Shown: positions 36,201 to 45,283, numbered from the stretch's first letter. The stretch is DNA of 64,000 nt from Gluconacetobacter takamatsuzukensis (GCF_014174275.1 NZ_JABEQK010000015.1:17650-81649); one strand, 5' to 3'. Program-made: numbers and translations. The notes: a model not told the origin generated them from the letters alone.

Positions 36201-36364
36201 AGATCAGCCCGCGCTGGGGCGTCTATGCCAACGTCTACAACCTGCTGGGCTTCCGGGCGCCGTACGATTTCGGCACCTATGGCGGCTATCTCTACAACTC
36301 TTCCTGGTCGCAGAACGGCGTCGTCATGCGCTCGTTCCAGTTCGGCGTGAACGTCAAGCTCTGA
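33254..36364 (+). CDS. TonB-dependent outer-membrane receptor, paralogue 1
   Basis: A 1036-residue receptor. The N-terminal extension plus signal sequence (MGDRQIKPTTARTLRRKN, hydrophobic LLLAFTAMSGVMYSSAFA) is followed by about 60 residues of Ala/Thr/Lys/Pro-rich linker. Next comes the TonB-box-like ESIMVTGSLFRDPN, the plug domain (APSLRGLSTDSTLVLMDGQ, GSATYGADAVAGVVNMIT) and a large beta-barrel ending in FQFGVNVKL. The long low-complexity linker is unusual. It is closely related to the receptor at 40220-43351 in sequence, leader and upstream palindrome. An exported M1 aminopeptidase gene lies between them, which suggests peptide or peptide-siderophore uptake. A strong terminator follows at 36383-36415. 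Confidence 0.93.
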   Translation: MGDRQIKPTTARTLRRKNVLLLAFTAMSGVMYSSAFAQTAETATHTTRKPHVRTTKSAKAVKATPVTAAPAAAAPAVVAPVVAPASRNASVLSAAAAAPEAPSQAESIMVTGSLFRDPNTTSASPITHITAKDLQQRGIKTVTDALQLLSSNGAGNLTNAWSAGGGFAAGASAPSLRGLSTDSTLVLMDGQRLSYYPLADDGERNFVDTNWMPQSIMQSVDVMQDGGSATYGADAVAGVVNMITRKEIQGFEGNAEGGLTQRGDAGHQRLYATYGHGDLARDGYNFYVNSEYQQDDPLYYRQLGYPYKSGDLTGIGGTNGNDNIQSGSSIANFTPSTVAIARPVDGSGTATGPWQLLNQSAGCNSLGGIVATGTVSGTPGVSQACTMNSQKFAQVAPDLRRVSATAHFTANVTERSQLVAMFTWSQARSIITGTPYGTYGGSSYTQADLATAQNTYEPVYLANGSLNPNNPYAAQGEEAQIASRFSDLLPTTTETSQNFRGSVRYSGWAPSNWGSDWNYDVNFVGMNTLLNQTITGVPTINGIENAISSGSYNFVDPSQNSQAVLNSIAPRNVMNARTQEYSGEMSASKGLFRLPGGMAKLAIGGNIRYEALNDPNANPLNPDDPGAQYTSYINPVNARGSRWVESGFFEVNLPFVKMLNVDVSGRYDNYSEGFSHFSPKVGVQFKPVDKFTLRGTFSNGFRVPSFAETGGSNIGYTPYTPTNAAFINQHLNADGTKDNYAQNYYLGVNTSGNPDLKPETSVNFSGGPIFRPTKWLTLSADYYYIRKNHYIAPNPVQYDVVAEDYLSGAALPAGVTVTPSPADPLHPNAQPSPGIINLGYVNTNKLVTDGFDLSIEINTQLPGFLHEVHWYSKGNATFVDKMNLTNPDGSVYRYAGTLGPYLAVSASGTPKWRANWSNTFSWKKLSVTPTVYYTSGYKTTAEDYTGSGTANNCADAQLSSSFVPTGQCKVKGWWDVDLTVNYQISPRWGVYANVYNLLGFRAPYDFGTYGGYLYNSSWSQNGVVMRSFQFGVNVKL

Positions 36365-36382
36365 CGAAACCCGACGTCGAAG

Positions 36383-36415
36383 GGGGGTGGTCTTCTGGAC
36401 CACCCCCTTTTTTTT
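36383..36415 (+). terminator. Rho-independent terminator
   Basis: GGGGGTGGTC pairs perfectly with GACCACCCCC around TTCTG and is followed by eight T. It starts 18 bases after the receptor stop, so the receptor is a monocistronic unit. The downstream paralogue has a near-identical terminator. Confidence 0.95.
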
Positions 36416-36549
36416 GCGACCTGCCCCACGGCCGGCAATCCTCGCACACCGGACGATCACGCATCCGGTTGATTTGCCTTACGCATCGGGCAGAGGAACA
36501 ATAGCGACCGGACACCCTCATTCACGGTCCACCACACCGGAGCTTCCGT

Positions 36550-39198
36550 ATGAACGTCAGACCCGCCATCGCCACGCTTCTACTGGCGAGCACGGCCCTG
36601 CTGTCAGGCCCTGCCCTGGCCGAATCCCCCTTCGATTTCGCGCACGCGCCGGGACAATTGCCCAAGGATGTCGTGCCCGGCGCCTATCGGATCAACATCG
36701 TCACCGACCTCAAGCGCCTGTCCCTGACCGGGCATGAAGACATCGACGTCACCGTCACCGCACCCACCGCCAGCATCACGCTGAACCAGGCGGGCCTGAC
36801 GCTGACATCGGCCACGCTCGACGGCACGCCGGCCAGGATCGCGCAGGACGACAAGGCGCAGACGGCAACGCTGACCCTGCCGCAGCCCATGACCACCGGC
36901 CCGCACAAGCTGGCGATCGTCTATCGCGGCCCCATTCCGGCCACGCCGAACGGCATCTATTACGACGATTACCGCACCACCGACGGCAAGCAGCACCGCA
37001 TGCTGGTGACGCAGTTCGAGGTCGCGGACGCCCGCCGCATGTTCCCCGGTTGGGACGAGCCCGCCTTCAAGGCGACCTTCCAGCTGACGGCGACCCTGCC
37101 GGCCAACCTCACCGCCATCAGCAACATGCCGATCGAATCGTCGACGCCGGCCGGCGCCCATGCCAAGCGGGTGGTCTTCGGCACGTCCCCCCGCATGTCC
37201 ACCTACCTTCTGGCCCTGGTGGCCGGCGACATGAAGGCGGTCAGCGGCAAGGGCGGCGACACCCCGATCAACGTCTACGCCCCCACCGGCGAGCAGGAGC
37301 AGGGACGGTACGCGCTGGCCGCGGCCTCGCAGATCCTGCCGTACTACAATGACTATTTCGGCGTCGCCTATCCGCTGCCCAAGATGGACCTGATCGCCAT
37401 TCCCGGAAATTACGAGGCCGGGGCGATGGAAAACTGGGGCGCCATCACCTTCATCGACGACGACCTGCTGTTCGACCCCAAGACCAGCGCCCCCACGACG
37501 CAGGAAGCCGTCTATATCGTCGTGGCGCATGAAATGGCCCACCAATGGTCGGGCGACCTGGTGACGATGGGCTGGTGGGACAATATCTGGCTCAACGAAG
37601 GGTTCGCCACCTGGATGGAGACCAAGGCCACCGACCATTTCAACCCGACCTGGCAGATGTGGCCGCGCCAGCATTACGAGCGCGAACAGGCGATGGCGCA
37701 GGATGCGCATCCGACCACCCACCCGATCCAGCAGGTGATCCACGACGTCAGCGAGGCCGACACCGCCTTCGACCGGATCAGCTACCAGAAGGGCGAGCAG
37801 GTCATCCGCATGGTCGAGGACTGGCTGGGTCCCGACATCTTCCGTGACGGCATGCGCACCTACATGAAGGCCCACGCCTACGGCAACACCACCAGCGCCG
37901 ACCTGTGGGCCGCGCTGTCGCAGGTCTCGCACCAGGACGTGGCGACCGTCGCCCGCAGCTTCACCGAACAGCCGGGCATCCCGCTGGTCACCATCGGCCG
38001 ACGCTGCGAAGCCGGCAAGACGACCCTGACGCTGACCGAGGGCCGCTTCGCCATCAGCGACCCCAATCCGCTGCCCGCGCGCTGGAACATCCCCGTCACC
38101 GTCGGCGGCCCCGGCGCCCCCACCCAGCGCGTCATCCTGACATCCGACAAGCCCGCACACCTCACCTTCGCCGGCTGCGACCAGGCGCTGAAGGCCAACC
38201 CGGGCGAAAACGGCTATTATCGCACCGCCTACGACGCCGCGTCGCTCGCGGCCCTGGGCAAGGCATTCGGCCAGCTCAGCGCCGTCGACCGCGCCAACCT
38301 GCTGGGCGACCAGTACGCGCTGTTCCAGGCCGGCCTGGCCCCGCTTTCCACCTGGCTGAACCTGGTCGCCGCCCTGCCCGCGACGCACGAGGACAATATC
38401 GCCGTCTGGCAGGACACGATCGCCCATCTGAGGGAGCTGGATACGATGGAGCGCGGCACCCCGTCGCGGCCCGCGTTCCATGCATTCGCCCGTGCCCTGC
38501 TGGGCCCGCAGATGGCACGCCTGGGCTGGACGCCGCGCGCGGATGAATCCTTCCTCGACACGCTGCTGCGTCCGCAGGTGATCTCGGCCCTGGGCCTGTT
38601 TGACGACCCGGCGGTCATCAGCGGCGCACAGGCACGCTTCGCAGCCTATGTGAAAGACCCCGCCAGCCTGCCGGCCAGCCTGGTCGACCCGGTCACGTCC
38701 GTCGCCGGCCGGCACGCCGACGCCGCGACTTATGCCACCCTGGCCAAAATGCTGCGCACCGCCACCAGCACCGAGGACAAGCTGCGCTTCTTCAACGCGC
38801 TGGCGGCGGCGCATGATCCGGCGCTGATCCGCCAGACCGTGCAGATCGCCTATAGCGGCGTCATTCCCAACGGCCGCGTCGCCCGCTCGCTGGCCCGCGT
38901 GGCGGCCTCCAGCGACAATCCCGACCTGGTCTGGTCGCTGGTGCAGGAGCCGCAGACCCAGAAGCAGATCCGCGCGCGCCTGGCCCCGTGGTCGCAGTCC
39001 GCGCTCCTGCCGGCCATTGCGTCGCACTCGATCAACCCGGACGTCGCCAGGGCGCTGGCCGCCGACCCGTCGGCCACGGCCTCGACCGGCGCCAAAATCG
39101 AGGCACACAAGGCCACGGACCTGATCGCGGCCAATGCCGCCATCGCGGCCCGGGCCCAGGCCGACCTGACCCCCTGGCTGGCGGCCCTGTCGCACTGA
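36550..39198 (+). CDS. Exported M1-family zinc aminopeptidase
   Basis: An 882-residue metallopeptidase with a cleavable signal peptide (LLLASTALLSGPALA-ES), so it acts in the periplasm or at the surface. Most PepN homologues are cytoplasmic. The substrate-anchoring GAMEN motif lies near 291-295. The zinc motif HEMAH is at 327-331, with the third ligand Glu350 in LNEGFATW. A C-terminal ERAP1-like helical domain (about 530-880) completes the architecture. It removes N-terminal residues from peptides. It stands between two paralogous TonB receptors and ends just before a strong hairpin. A role in trimming peptides taken up by the receptors is inference. Confidence 0.92.
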   Translation: MNVRPAIATLLLASTALLSGPALAESPFDFAHAPGQLPKDVVPGAYRINIVTDLKRLSLTGHEDIDVTVTAPTASITLNQAGLTLTSATLDGTPARIAQDDKAQTATLTLPQPMTTGPHKLAIVYRGPIPATPNGIYYDDYRTTDGKQHRMLVTQFEVADARRMFPGWDEPAFKATFQLTATLPANLTAISNMPIESSTPAGAHAKRVVFGTSPRMSTYLLALVAGDMKAVSGKGGDTPINVYAPTGEQEQGRYALAAASQILPYYNDYFGVAYPLPKMDLIAIPGNYEAGAMENWGAITFIDDDLLFDPKTSAPTTQEAVYIVVAHEMAHQWSGDLVTMGWWDNIWLNEGFATWMETKATDHFNPTWQMWPRQHYEREQAMAQDAHPTTHPIQQVIHDVSEADTAFDRISYQKGEQVIRMVEDWLGPDIFRDGMRTYMKAHAYGNTTSADLWAALSQVSHQDVATVARSFTEQPGIPLVTIGRRCEAGKTTLTLTEGRFAISDPNPLPARWNIPVTVGGPGAPTQRVILTSDKPAHLTFAGCDQALKANPGENGYYRTAYDAASLAALGKAFGQLSAVDRANLLGDQYALFQAGLAPLSTWLNLVAALPATHEDNIAVWQDTIAHLRELDTMERGTPSRPAFHAFARALLGPQMARLGWTPRADESFLDTLLRPQVISALGLFDDPAVISGAQARFAAYVKDPASLPASLVDPVTSVAGRHADAATYATLAKMLRTATSTEDKLRFFNALAAAHDPALIRQTVQIAYSGVIPNGRVARSLARVAASSDNPDLVWSLVQEPQTQKQIRARLAPWSQSALLPAIASHSINPDVARALAADPSATASTGAKIEAHKATDLIAANAAIAARAQADLTPWLAALSH

Positions 39199-39218
39199 TA
39201 CCGCCGGAGCATTTCACC

Positions 39219-39253
39219 CGATCGTTTCAGGCCGGCGGGGCCTGAAACGATCG
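39219..39253. terminator. Strong 15-bp hairpin after the aminopeptidase gene
   Basis: CGATCGTTTCAGGCC (39219-39233) pairs perfectly with GGCCTGAAACGATCG (39239-39253) around GGCGG. It begins about 20 bases after the stop codon. There is no T-run on the plus strand, so it is either a Rho-assisted 3' structure or a REP-like repeat. Confidence 0.6.
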
Positions 39254-39717
39254 CCTCCGGCAAGATCATTTCCGGGTGCGATCGATCGCACCCCTGATCC
39301 ACCGCCGGGGCCTCGTTCGCCCGCACCGATTCGCGAACAACGCCCCGGCGCGTTTTCTTCCAGGCCCTTTCAGAAATCCCGCCGCGGCAGCACCATGCTT
39401 CCGCACATCACCAGCCGTCTGAAACAGCCCCCCTCCTCGCGACGTGAAAACACGGGACCGGACGCCTGCTCCGCCTACCCGCACGGCCTGTCCACGTCCC
39501 ACGGTCCTGCCGCCCGTCGGCCGGCCGCCGCCGCCATCCCGGAAAGACGGGGGCGCCATTGCCTCACCCCCAAGGGACAGCACAAAAAAGAAAGAATTGA
39601 CAAAAACAGAGCCATGAAAAGATCGCAAGCCGGCTCATTAAGGTAATTTTATTACATCCCACGCCGCATCTGTTCTGTTCCGAGCAAAAAACGAGACCCC
39701 GCCGGACAGAAGAACGC

Positions 39718-39737
39718 ATGTTGCGCCAATGCAACAT
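39718..39737. promoter_or_regulatory. Palindromic operator ATGTTGC-N6-GCAACAT, copy 2
   Basis: Arms identical to the site at 32938-32957, with spacer GCCAAT. The downstream ~90 bases also match in blocks (GAAATTCGTTACA, GTCGACAG, CCGTT). It lies 483 bases upstream of the second receptor. The shared site argues for joint control of both receptors. Confidence 0.65.
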
Positions 39738-40219
39738 AACGTACGAAATTCGTTACAAACTGAATGGAACAGTCGACAGAACCGTTGCGTTTATGCCTAT
39801 TTTGTTACCGCTATGTAATAGGAAGTTAAGCATGGGTTCTCGGCATCATGGGGTGGATGATCGTAATGCACGGCGCTTCGGCACCGGGCGGATCATCATG
39901 CGCTTCTGTCAGGGCCATGCCACACCGGGGCACCAGGACCTGGCACAATCGGGCCGATGTCCGCACCGGCCCTGATGGCTGAAAAGCATTACAAAAACTA
40001 CATGACGTAACGGTGCTTAATCGCCCGGTCATCATGCTTTTTTGTAATTCTTTGACAAGGTCAATCATTCACGACGTGGAATGAAAAGCCCGGCCGGAGC
40101 ATGCCGGATACGGGCTGCCTCCGGTGCTCTCCCTGTTACATGTAAATAAAAATCGTTCCGACATCAATTAGATCGGAACATCTTCCCTCCCAAGCACTTA
40201 ACCGATCCTGGAGAAATTC

Positions 40220-43200
40220 ATGGGCGATCGCCGAGCCAAGCAGACGACACCCCGAACTTTTCGAAGCAAGAACATTCTTCTCCTTGCCTTCACGGCCATG
40301 AGCGGAATGGTGTGCACCCCCGTCTTCGCCGAAGGCACAGCGGCGGCGACGCAGACGCACCGCAAGCATCACGTCAAGACGACGAAGGCAACAAAGGCCG
40401 CAACCCCGGCCACGGTCCCCGTGGCCGCCAGCCCGGCCGTCACCGCCACGGCGGCGGCGCCGAACACCGCGATCGTGGCCCAGACATCGACCGCCCCGAT
40501 CGCCACGACCCCGTCGGAAGCCGAAAACGTGGTGGTGACGGGCTCGCTGATCCGCGACCCGAACTTCCGCAGCGCCTCCCCCATGACGCATCTGACGTCC
40601 CGGGACCTGCGGCAGCGCGGCATCACCACGGCGTCCCAGGCCCTGGCGCAGCTTGCCTCCAACGGTTCGGGCAACCTGCCGGCCAACTTCTCGGCCAACG
40701 GCGCCTTCGCGGCCGGCGCCACCGCGCCGTCGCTGCGCGGCCTGACGACGGACTCGACCCTGGTCCTCATGGACGGCCAGCGCCTAGCCTACTATCCGCT
40801 TTCCGATGACGGCGAACGCAACTTCGTCGACAGCAACTGGATCCCGATGTCGATCATGGAGACGATCGACGTCCAGAAGGACAGCGCCTCGGCCACCTAC
40901 GGCGCCGACGCCGTCGCGGGCGTGATCAACTTCATCACCCGCAAGCAGATCAAGGGCTTCGAAGCCAATGCCGAAGGCGGCCTGAGCGGCCAGGGCGATT
41001 CGGGCCACCAGCGCCTCTACGCCACCTACGGCCATGGCGACCTCGACCGCGACAACTACAATTTCTACATCAACGCCGAGTACCAGAACGACGACATGCT
41101 GCTCAACTCGCAGCGTGGCTATCCCTACAACACGGGCGACCTGACCGGGATCGGCGGCTACAACGCCAACCCCAACGCGGTCCAGGCCGACGGCTCGGTC
41201 ACGGGCATCGGCGCGACCACGACCGCACTCGTCCGGCCGGTGTCGGTCAGTTCCAGCGGCACGCTGACGCCTCTCGGCGGCCTCCAGCCTCTCGGCGGCA
41301 GCTGCGGCAACCTGACCGCGCACAACGTGCCGGCAGGCGCGTTCCCCGGCAGCACCGGCGCGTTCGCAAACAGCATCTGCGAGCAGAACGTCGTCGGCAA
41401 TTACAAGGTGATCGCCCCGGAAGACCGCCGCATCAGCACGACGGCGCACTTCACCGTGCGTCCGTGGGAGCGGGCGGAACTGACGGGTATGTTCACCTAC
41501 TCGCAGAACCAGAACTACAACACTGCCACCCCGGTCAGCATCCGTTCGCAGAGCCGCTCGGGCGATATCAGCTTCGCCAACATCACGCTGCCGGCGCTGC
41601 TGTCCAACGGGCAGCTCAACCCCAACAACCCGTACGCCGCGCAAGGGCAGGCCGCCCAGATCTATTATCTGTTCGGCGACATGCTCCCCACCGCCACCCA
41701 GTTCAACCAGGCCTATCGCGGCTCGGTCCATCTTTCGGGCTGGGAGCCGTCGAACTGGGGTTCGGACTGGAAATACAACGCGTCATTCGTGGGCATGACC
41801 GACGACCTGGCCGTTGTCCGGACCGGCTACCCGATCTTCAGCCGCGTCCAGCAGGCCATCAACGACGGCAGCTACAATTTCGTCGATCCGTCGATGAACT
41901 CGGCCGCCATCCGCAACTGGATCGCGCCGCGGTCGACGCAGCACTCGGATTCGTCGGAATATTCGGGTGAACTGACCCTGCAGAAGGGCCTGTTCAAGCT
42001 GCCGGGCGGCATGGTCAACCTCGTCGTCGGCGGCAACATCCGCTACGAATCGCTGAACAACCCCAGCGCCAACCCCGACGACCCGAACGACCCCAGCGCC
42101 CAGTACATGGGTATCAACGGCTTCTACGCGAAGGGCAGCCGCTGGGTGGAATCCGGTTTCTTCGAAACCTATATTCCGTTCGTGAAGTATTTCAGCGCCG
42201 ACGTGTCCGGCCGCTATGACAATTACTCGGTCGGCTACAACCGCTTCTCGCCCAAGGTCGAAGCCCTGATCAAGCCGATCAAGGAATTCACGCTGCGCGG
42301 CACCTTCTCCAAGGGCTTCCGCGTACCCAGCTTCGCCGAAACCAACAGCCAGACGGTCGGCTACGTCACGGACACGCCGTCCAGCCATTCCTACACGTCC
42401 GCCTTCCTCGCCCAGCATCAGAATGCCGCAGGCACGGGCCCCGACGCCTATGCGCAGGCGTACAGCCTGGCGCTGAACACGGTCGGCAACCCCAACGTCA
42501 AGCCGGAACTGTCGACCAGCTTCACCGGGGGCGCCGTCGTCCAGCCGACACGCTGGATGAATCTGAGCGTTGACTACTATTACATCAAGAAAACAAACTA
42601 CATCACGACAGCGAACCAATCGACAGCCCTGGAAGCCTATTACACCGGCTCTCCCATGCCGTCGGGCATTTCGGTCATCCCGGACGTCGCCGATCCGGAT
42701 CACCCGGACGCGACACCCCGCGCGGGCATCGTCAATCTCGGCTATATCAATGGCGCGACCCTCGTGACCGATGGTATCGACCTCGCCCTGGATGCCAACA
42801 TCCCGCTGCCGGGCAAGCTGTCGAAGATCAAGTGGTACAGCAAGGGAGAGGCCACCTATATCTTCCGGTATAACGTTACCTATCCGGGCCTCGGCACCGA
42901 ACGTTTTGCGGGCACCCTTGGGCCGGCCAACACGACTTCGGCCTCGGGAACGCCCCGCTGGCGCGCCAACTGGGCCAATACCTTCACCTATGACAAATTG
43001 TCGCTGACGACGACTGTCTATTACACCAGCGGCTACAAGCTGACGGCAGAAGACGCTACGGGACCCAACACCCGCAACGACTGCTCGCAGGCGCAAACAG
43101 GGTTCGCGGGCGAAACGACCCTGGATGGCAACCCCCTCCGGTGCAACGCCCCCAGCTTCTGGGACGTGGACCTGACACTGGCCTACCGTATCAACAATCG

Positions 43201-43351
43201 CTTCTCGGTCTATGCCAACATGTACAATGTCGGCAACTGGAAGCCGGCGCTGGATCTCGGCACCTATGGCGGGTACCTGTACAACCCGTCCTGGTCCGCC
43301 GCCGGCATGCTCGGCCGCGCCTTCCGCTTCGGCGTCAACGTGACGCTCTGA
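40220..43351 (+). CDS. TonB-dependent outer-membrane receptor, paralogue 2
   Basis: A 1043-residue receptor closely related to the one at 33254-36364. It has the same opening MGDR.K.TT.RT.R.KN, a hydrophobic signal segment ending in a Phe-Ala-Glu region, an Ala/Thr/Pro-rich linker and the TonB-box-like ENVVVTGSLIRDPN. The plug has APSLRGLTTDSTLVLMDGQ and GADAVAGVINFITRK, and the barrel ends in FRFGVNVTL. Differences concentrate in extracellular-loop-like segments of the barrel, as expected for paralogues with different ligands. The ribosome site CTGGAGAAATTC and the downstream terminator are also shared, which points to a segmental duplication. The ligand is unknown. Confidence 0.93.
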   Translation: MGDRRAKQTTPRTFRSKNILLLAFTAMSGMVCTPVFAEGTAAATQTHRKHHVKTTKATKAATPATVPVAASPAVTATAAAPNTAIVAQTSTAPIATTPSEAENVVVTGSLIRDPNFRSASPMTHLTSRDLRQRGITTASQALAQLASNGSGNLPANFSANGAFAAGATAPSLRGLTTDSTLVLMDGQRLAYYPLSDDGERNFVDSNWIPMSIMETIDVQKDSASATYGADAVAGVINFITRKQIKGFEANAEGGLSGQGDSGHQRLYATYGHGDLDRDNYNFYINAEYQNDDMLLNSQRGYPYNTGDLTGIGGYNANPNAVQADGSVTGIGATTTALVRPVSVSSSGTLTPLGGLQPLGGSCGNLTAHNVPAGAFPGSTGAFANSICEQNVVGNYKVIAPEDRRISTTAHFTVRPWERAELTGMFTYSQNQNYNTATPVSIRSQSRSGDISFANITLPALLSNGQLNPNNPYAAQGQAAQIYYLFGDMLPTATQFNQAYRGSVHLSGWEPSNWGSDWKYNASFVGMTDDLAVVRTGYPIFSRVQQAINDGSYNFVDPSMNSAAIRNWIAPRSTQHSDSSEYSGELTLQKGLFKLPGGMVNLVVGGNIRYESLNNPSANPDDPNDPSAQYMGINGFYAKGSRWVESGFFETYIPFVKYFSADVSGRYDNYSVGYNRFSPKVEALIKPIKEFTLRGTFSKGFRVPSFAETNSQTVGYVTDTPSSHSYTSAFLAQHQNAAGTGPDAYAQAYSLALNTVGNPNVKPELSTSFTGGAVVQPTRWMNLSVDYYYIKKTNYITTANQSTALEAYYTGSPMPSGISVIPDVADPDHPDATPRAGIVNLGYINGATLVTDGIDLALDANIPLPGKLSKIKWYSKGEATYIFRYNVTYPGLGTERFAGTLGPANTTSASGTPRWRANWANTFTYDKLSLTTTVYYTSGYKLTAEDATGPNTRNDCSQAQTGFAGETTLDGNPLRCNAPSFWDVDLTLAYRINNRFSVYANMYNVGNWKPALDLGTYGGYLYNPSWSAAGMLGRAFRFGVNVTL

Positions 43352-43368
43352 TCACACGAACATCTGGG

Positions 43369-43397
43369 GGGTGGTCCTGCGGGACCACCCTTTTTTT
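43369..43397 (+). terminator. Rho-independent terminator
   Basis: GGGTGGTCC pairs with GGACCACCC around TGCG, followed by seven T. It mirrors the terminator after the first paralogous receptor (GGGTGGTC stem), supporting duplication of the whole unit. Confidence 0.95.
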
Positions 43398-43551
43398 GAC
43401 CGGAAAATGCCGCCTCGCGGCATGGCCATGCCTTTGGGGTCTCTCCATCCCGTTTCCCAAAGCGTGGCACAGCCCGCCCGGCTAAGGGGACCAACCGCTG
43501 AAGTGCCGCCGCGTCAGCGAGAAACCGCCCCGCCCGGCAGAACAGCCGATA

Positions 43552-44718
43552 TCAATCGGCGCCGAACACATCCCGCGTGAAAAGCCTGTCCTCGACATCG
43601 GCGAGTTCCGGCGCGTGCCGGTTCGCCACGATCACGTCGCAAACCGCCTTGAACTCCGCCAGATCCCCGACGACGCGCGAGTTGAAGAAACTGTCCTCGC
43701 TCAGGGCAGGCTCATAGACGACAACTTCGATCCCCTTGGCCTTGACGCGCTTCATGATCCCCTGAATCGCGCTCTGGCGGAAATTATCCGATCCGGCCTT
43801 CATCACCAGGCGATAGATACCAACCACTTTCGGCTTCAGCGCGATGATCCGCTCCGCCAGGAAGTCCTTGCGGGTGCGGTTGGCATCGACCACCGCCGAG
43901 ATCAGATTCTGCGGTACCTGGTCGTAATTGGCGAGCAACTGCTTCGTATCCTTGGGCAGGCAGTAACCGCCATAGCCCAGGGACGGGTTGTTGTAATGCT
44001 GCCCGATACGCGGGTCGAGGCACACCCCATCGATGATCTGGCGCGAGTCCAGGGTGCGGGAAAGCGCGTAGCTGTCCAGCTCGTTGAAGAAGGCCACCCG
44101 CAGCGCAAGATAGGTATTGGCAAACAGCTTGATGGCCTCGGCTTCGGACGGATCGGTGAGAAGGACGGAAATGTCCTTCTTCATCGCCCCTTCGATCAGC
44201 AGATCCGCAAAGCGGCGCGCGCGGGCGCTACGCTCTCCCACGATGATGCGCGAGGGATACAGATTGTCGTAAAGCGCGCGCCCTTCCCGCAGGAACTCGG
44301 GCGAGAAGATCACCTGGTCGGTCCCCATCCGCGACCGGATGGCCTCGATAAAGCCCACCGGTATCGTCGACTTGATAACAATGGTTGCCGATCGGTTCAG
44401 CGCGATGACCTCGGAGATCACCCCCTCCACCGACGATGTGTCGAAATGGCTGGTTTCGGTATTGTAGTTCGTGGGGGTCGCGACGATAACGAAATCGGCA
44501 TCGCGATAGGCCTCGGCGGAATCGGTCGTCGCCGTCAGCGAAAGCCGCGCGTTGGCCAGAAACTCCTCCATCTCCCTGTCGATGATCGGCGACTGGCGTG
44601 CGTTCACCTTCTCGACCCGCGCGGCACTGATGTCGACCGCCGTCACATCATGGTGCTGCGCCAGAAGAACGGCATTCGACAAACCGACATATCCAAGCCC
44701 CGCGACCGCGATCTTCAT
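43552..44718 (-). CDS. ugd: UDP-glucose 6-dehydrogenase
   Basis: Oxidises UDP-glucose to UDP-glucuronate in two NAD-dependent steps, supplying capsule, exopolysaccharide or lipid modification. The 388-residue protein has the N-terminal Rossmann motif [11 protein letters not shown] and the conserved VATPTNYN and IKSTIPVGF motifs. [14 protein letters not shown] and the catalytic Cys253 in [10 protein letters not shown] follow. Length and motif order match the short Ugd type. ATG 44718 has GAGGA five bases upstream. It is the last typical chromosomal gene before the putative island and stands alone here. Confidence 0.94.
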   Translation of the reverse strand: MKIAVAGLGYVGLSNAVLLAQHHDVTAVDISAARVEKVNARQSPIIDREMEEFLANARLSLTATTDSAEAYRDADFVIVATPTNYNTETSHFDTSSVEGVISEVIALNRSATIVIKSTIPVGFIEAIRSRMGTDQVIFSPEFLREGRALYDNLYPSRIIVGERSARARRFADLLIEGAMKKDISVLLTDPSEAEAIKLFANTYLALRVAFFNELDSYALSRTLDSRQIIDGVCLDPRIGQHYNNPSLGYGGYCLPKDTKQLLANYDQVPQNLISAVVDANRTRKDFLAERIIALKPKVVGIYRLVMKAGSDNFRQSAIQGIMKRVKAKGIEVVVYEPALSEDSFFNSRVVGDLAEFKAVCDVIVANRHAPELADVEDRLFTRDVFGAD

Positions 44719-45001
44719 ATAGTCCTCGATTCGTCAATCCATGCTGTCCACGAGCCGGATGATGACCTGCTGGGGAACTTTCATCCAACTGAACGTGGAG
44801 CCTCAGGGAAGTTAAGCTCTTGGTTGCAGGGTCTGCAACAGGGCCGGGGATCGCAACCCCGAACGGGCGGGGGTCCGGAAACCCAGGGTCGAATGCAACC
44901 CGATAATATTATGATCGGTTTTCCAAGGCGAAATGATGGCACGGGCCACGGCATACGAAGCCCCCCGCCTGAGACCTGGGGCCCGATTGGGTGCCGGAAC
45001 G

Positions 45002-45027
45002 CAAAAGGCCGCCCTTTTTGGCGGCCT
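45002..45027 (-). terminator. Orphan Rho-independent terminator (minus strand), probably the original rRNA/tRNA-fMet terminator
   Basis: Read on the minus strand, AGGCCGCC-AAAAAG-GGCGGCCT is followed by TTTTGC. No gene of the minus strand ends immediately upstream. What precedes it on that strand is the short copy of the tRNA-fMet 3' end at 45053-45065. This is what would remain if an island separated the tRNA from its terminator. The stem also works on the plus strand without a good T-run. Confidence 0.7.
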
Positions 45028-45052
45028 AAGCGTTTGATTTCAAACGGAATTC

Positions 45053-45065
45053 ATGGTTGCGGGGG
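45053..45065. other. Candidate attachment site: 13-bp copy of the tRNA-fMet 3' end
   Basis: ATGGTTGCGGGGG matches 63890-63902 exactly. That stretch contains the CCA end and acceptor strand of the initiator tRNA. The match continues as AGG after one mismatch. Both copies have the same orientation and enclose 18.8 kb with different gene content. The match is short, so chance is possible, but the adjacent orphan terminator supports it. Confidence 0.55.
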
Positions 45066-45283
45066 AAGGCAACCAACGATACTTGCGGTTAGTCGACCGC
45101 GGAATACCTCGCCTTGCCGCATAATGTCATGACTACGCCAGAACACACGGACACATCCAATCAGAACCCTTGCCGCATCCCATAGCGCAGCCAATTTACA
45201 AGGTAGTATGCTATACTTGACGCTGAACTAATCTCCGAAGCTTTCGAGTCCCGGGGCTGATCGCGGCAGAATGACTGAGTAAC

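Larger units (their letters stand above)
39199..40219. other. One-kilobase non-coding region between aminopeptidase and second TonB receptor
   Basis: No convincing gene is present. A 120-codon reading frame on the minus strand (39266-39628) lacks a ribosome site and family features. The region contains the strong hairpin at 39219-39253 and the palindrome GGGTGCG-ATCGAT-CGCACCC (39274-39293). An AT-rich stretch from about 39590, the operator palindrome at 39718-39737, a consensus TTGACA at 40052-40057 and the receptor's ribosome site CTGGAGAAATTC follow. Its length suggests a long 5' leader or a small RNA that I cannot define. Confidence 0.5.
44719..45283. other. Intergenic region and left island junction
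   Basis: 565 bases with no gene that I can support. It contains the ugd promoter region and a perfect GTTGCAG-GGT-CTGCAAC hairpin (44823-44839). The terminator at 45002-45027, the 13-bp tRNA 3'-end copy at 45053-45065, and then island DNA with an AT-rich promoter-like stretch (TATGCTATACTTGACG around 45210-45225) ahead of the decayed antitoxin gene complete it. Confidence 0.55.

Noticed and set aside
39266..39628. 120-codon minus-strand frame in the long intergenic region
   Set aside because: No ribosome site, Gly/Arg-rich shadow-like composition, no recognisable features, and it overlaps a palindrome.
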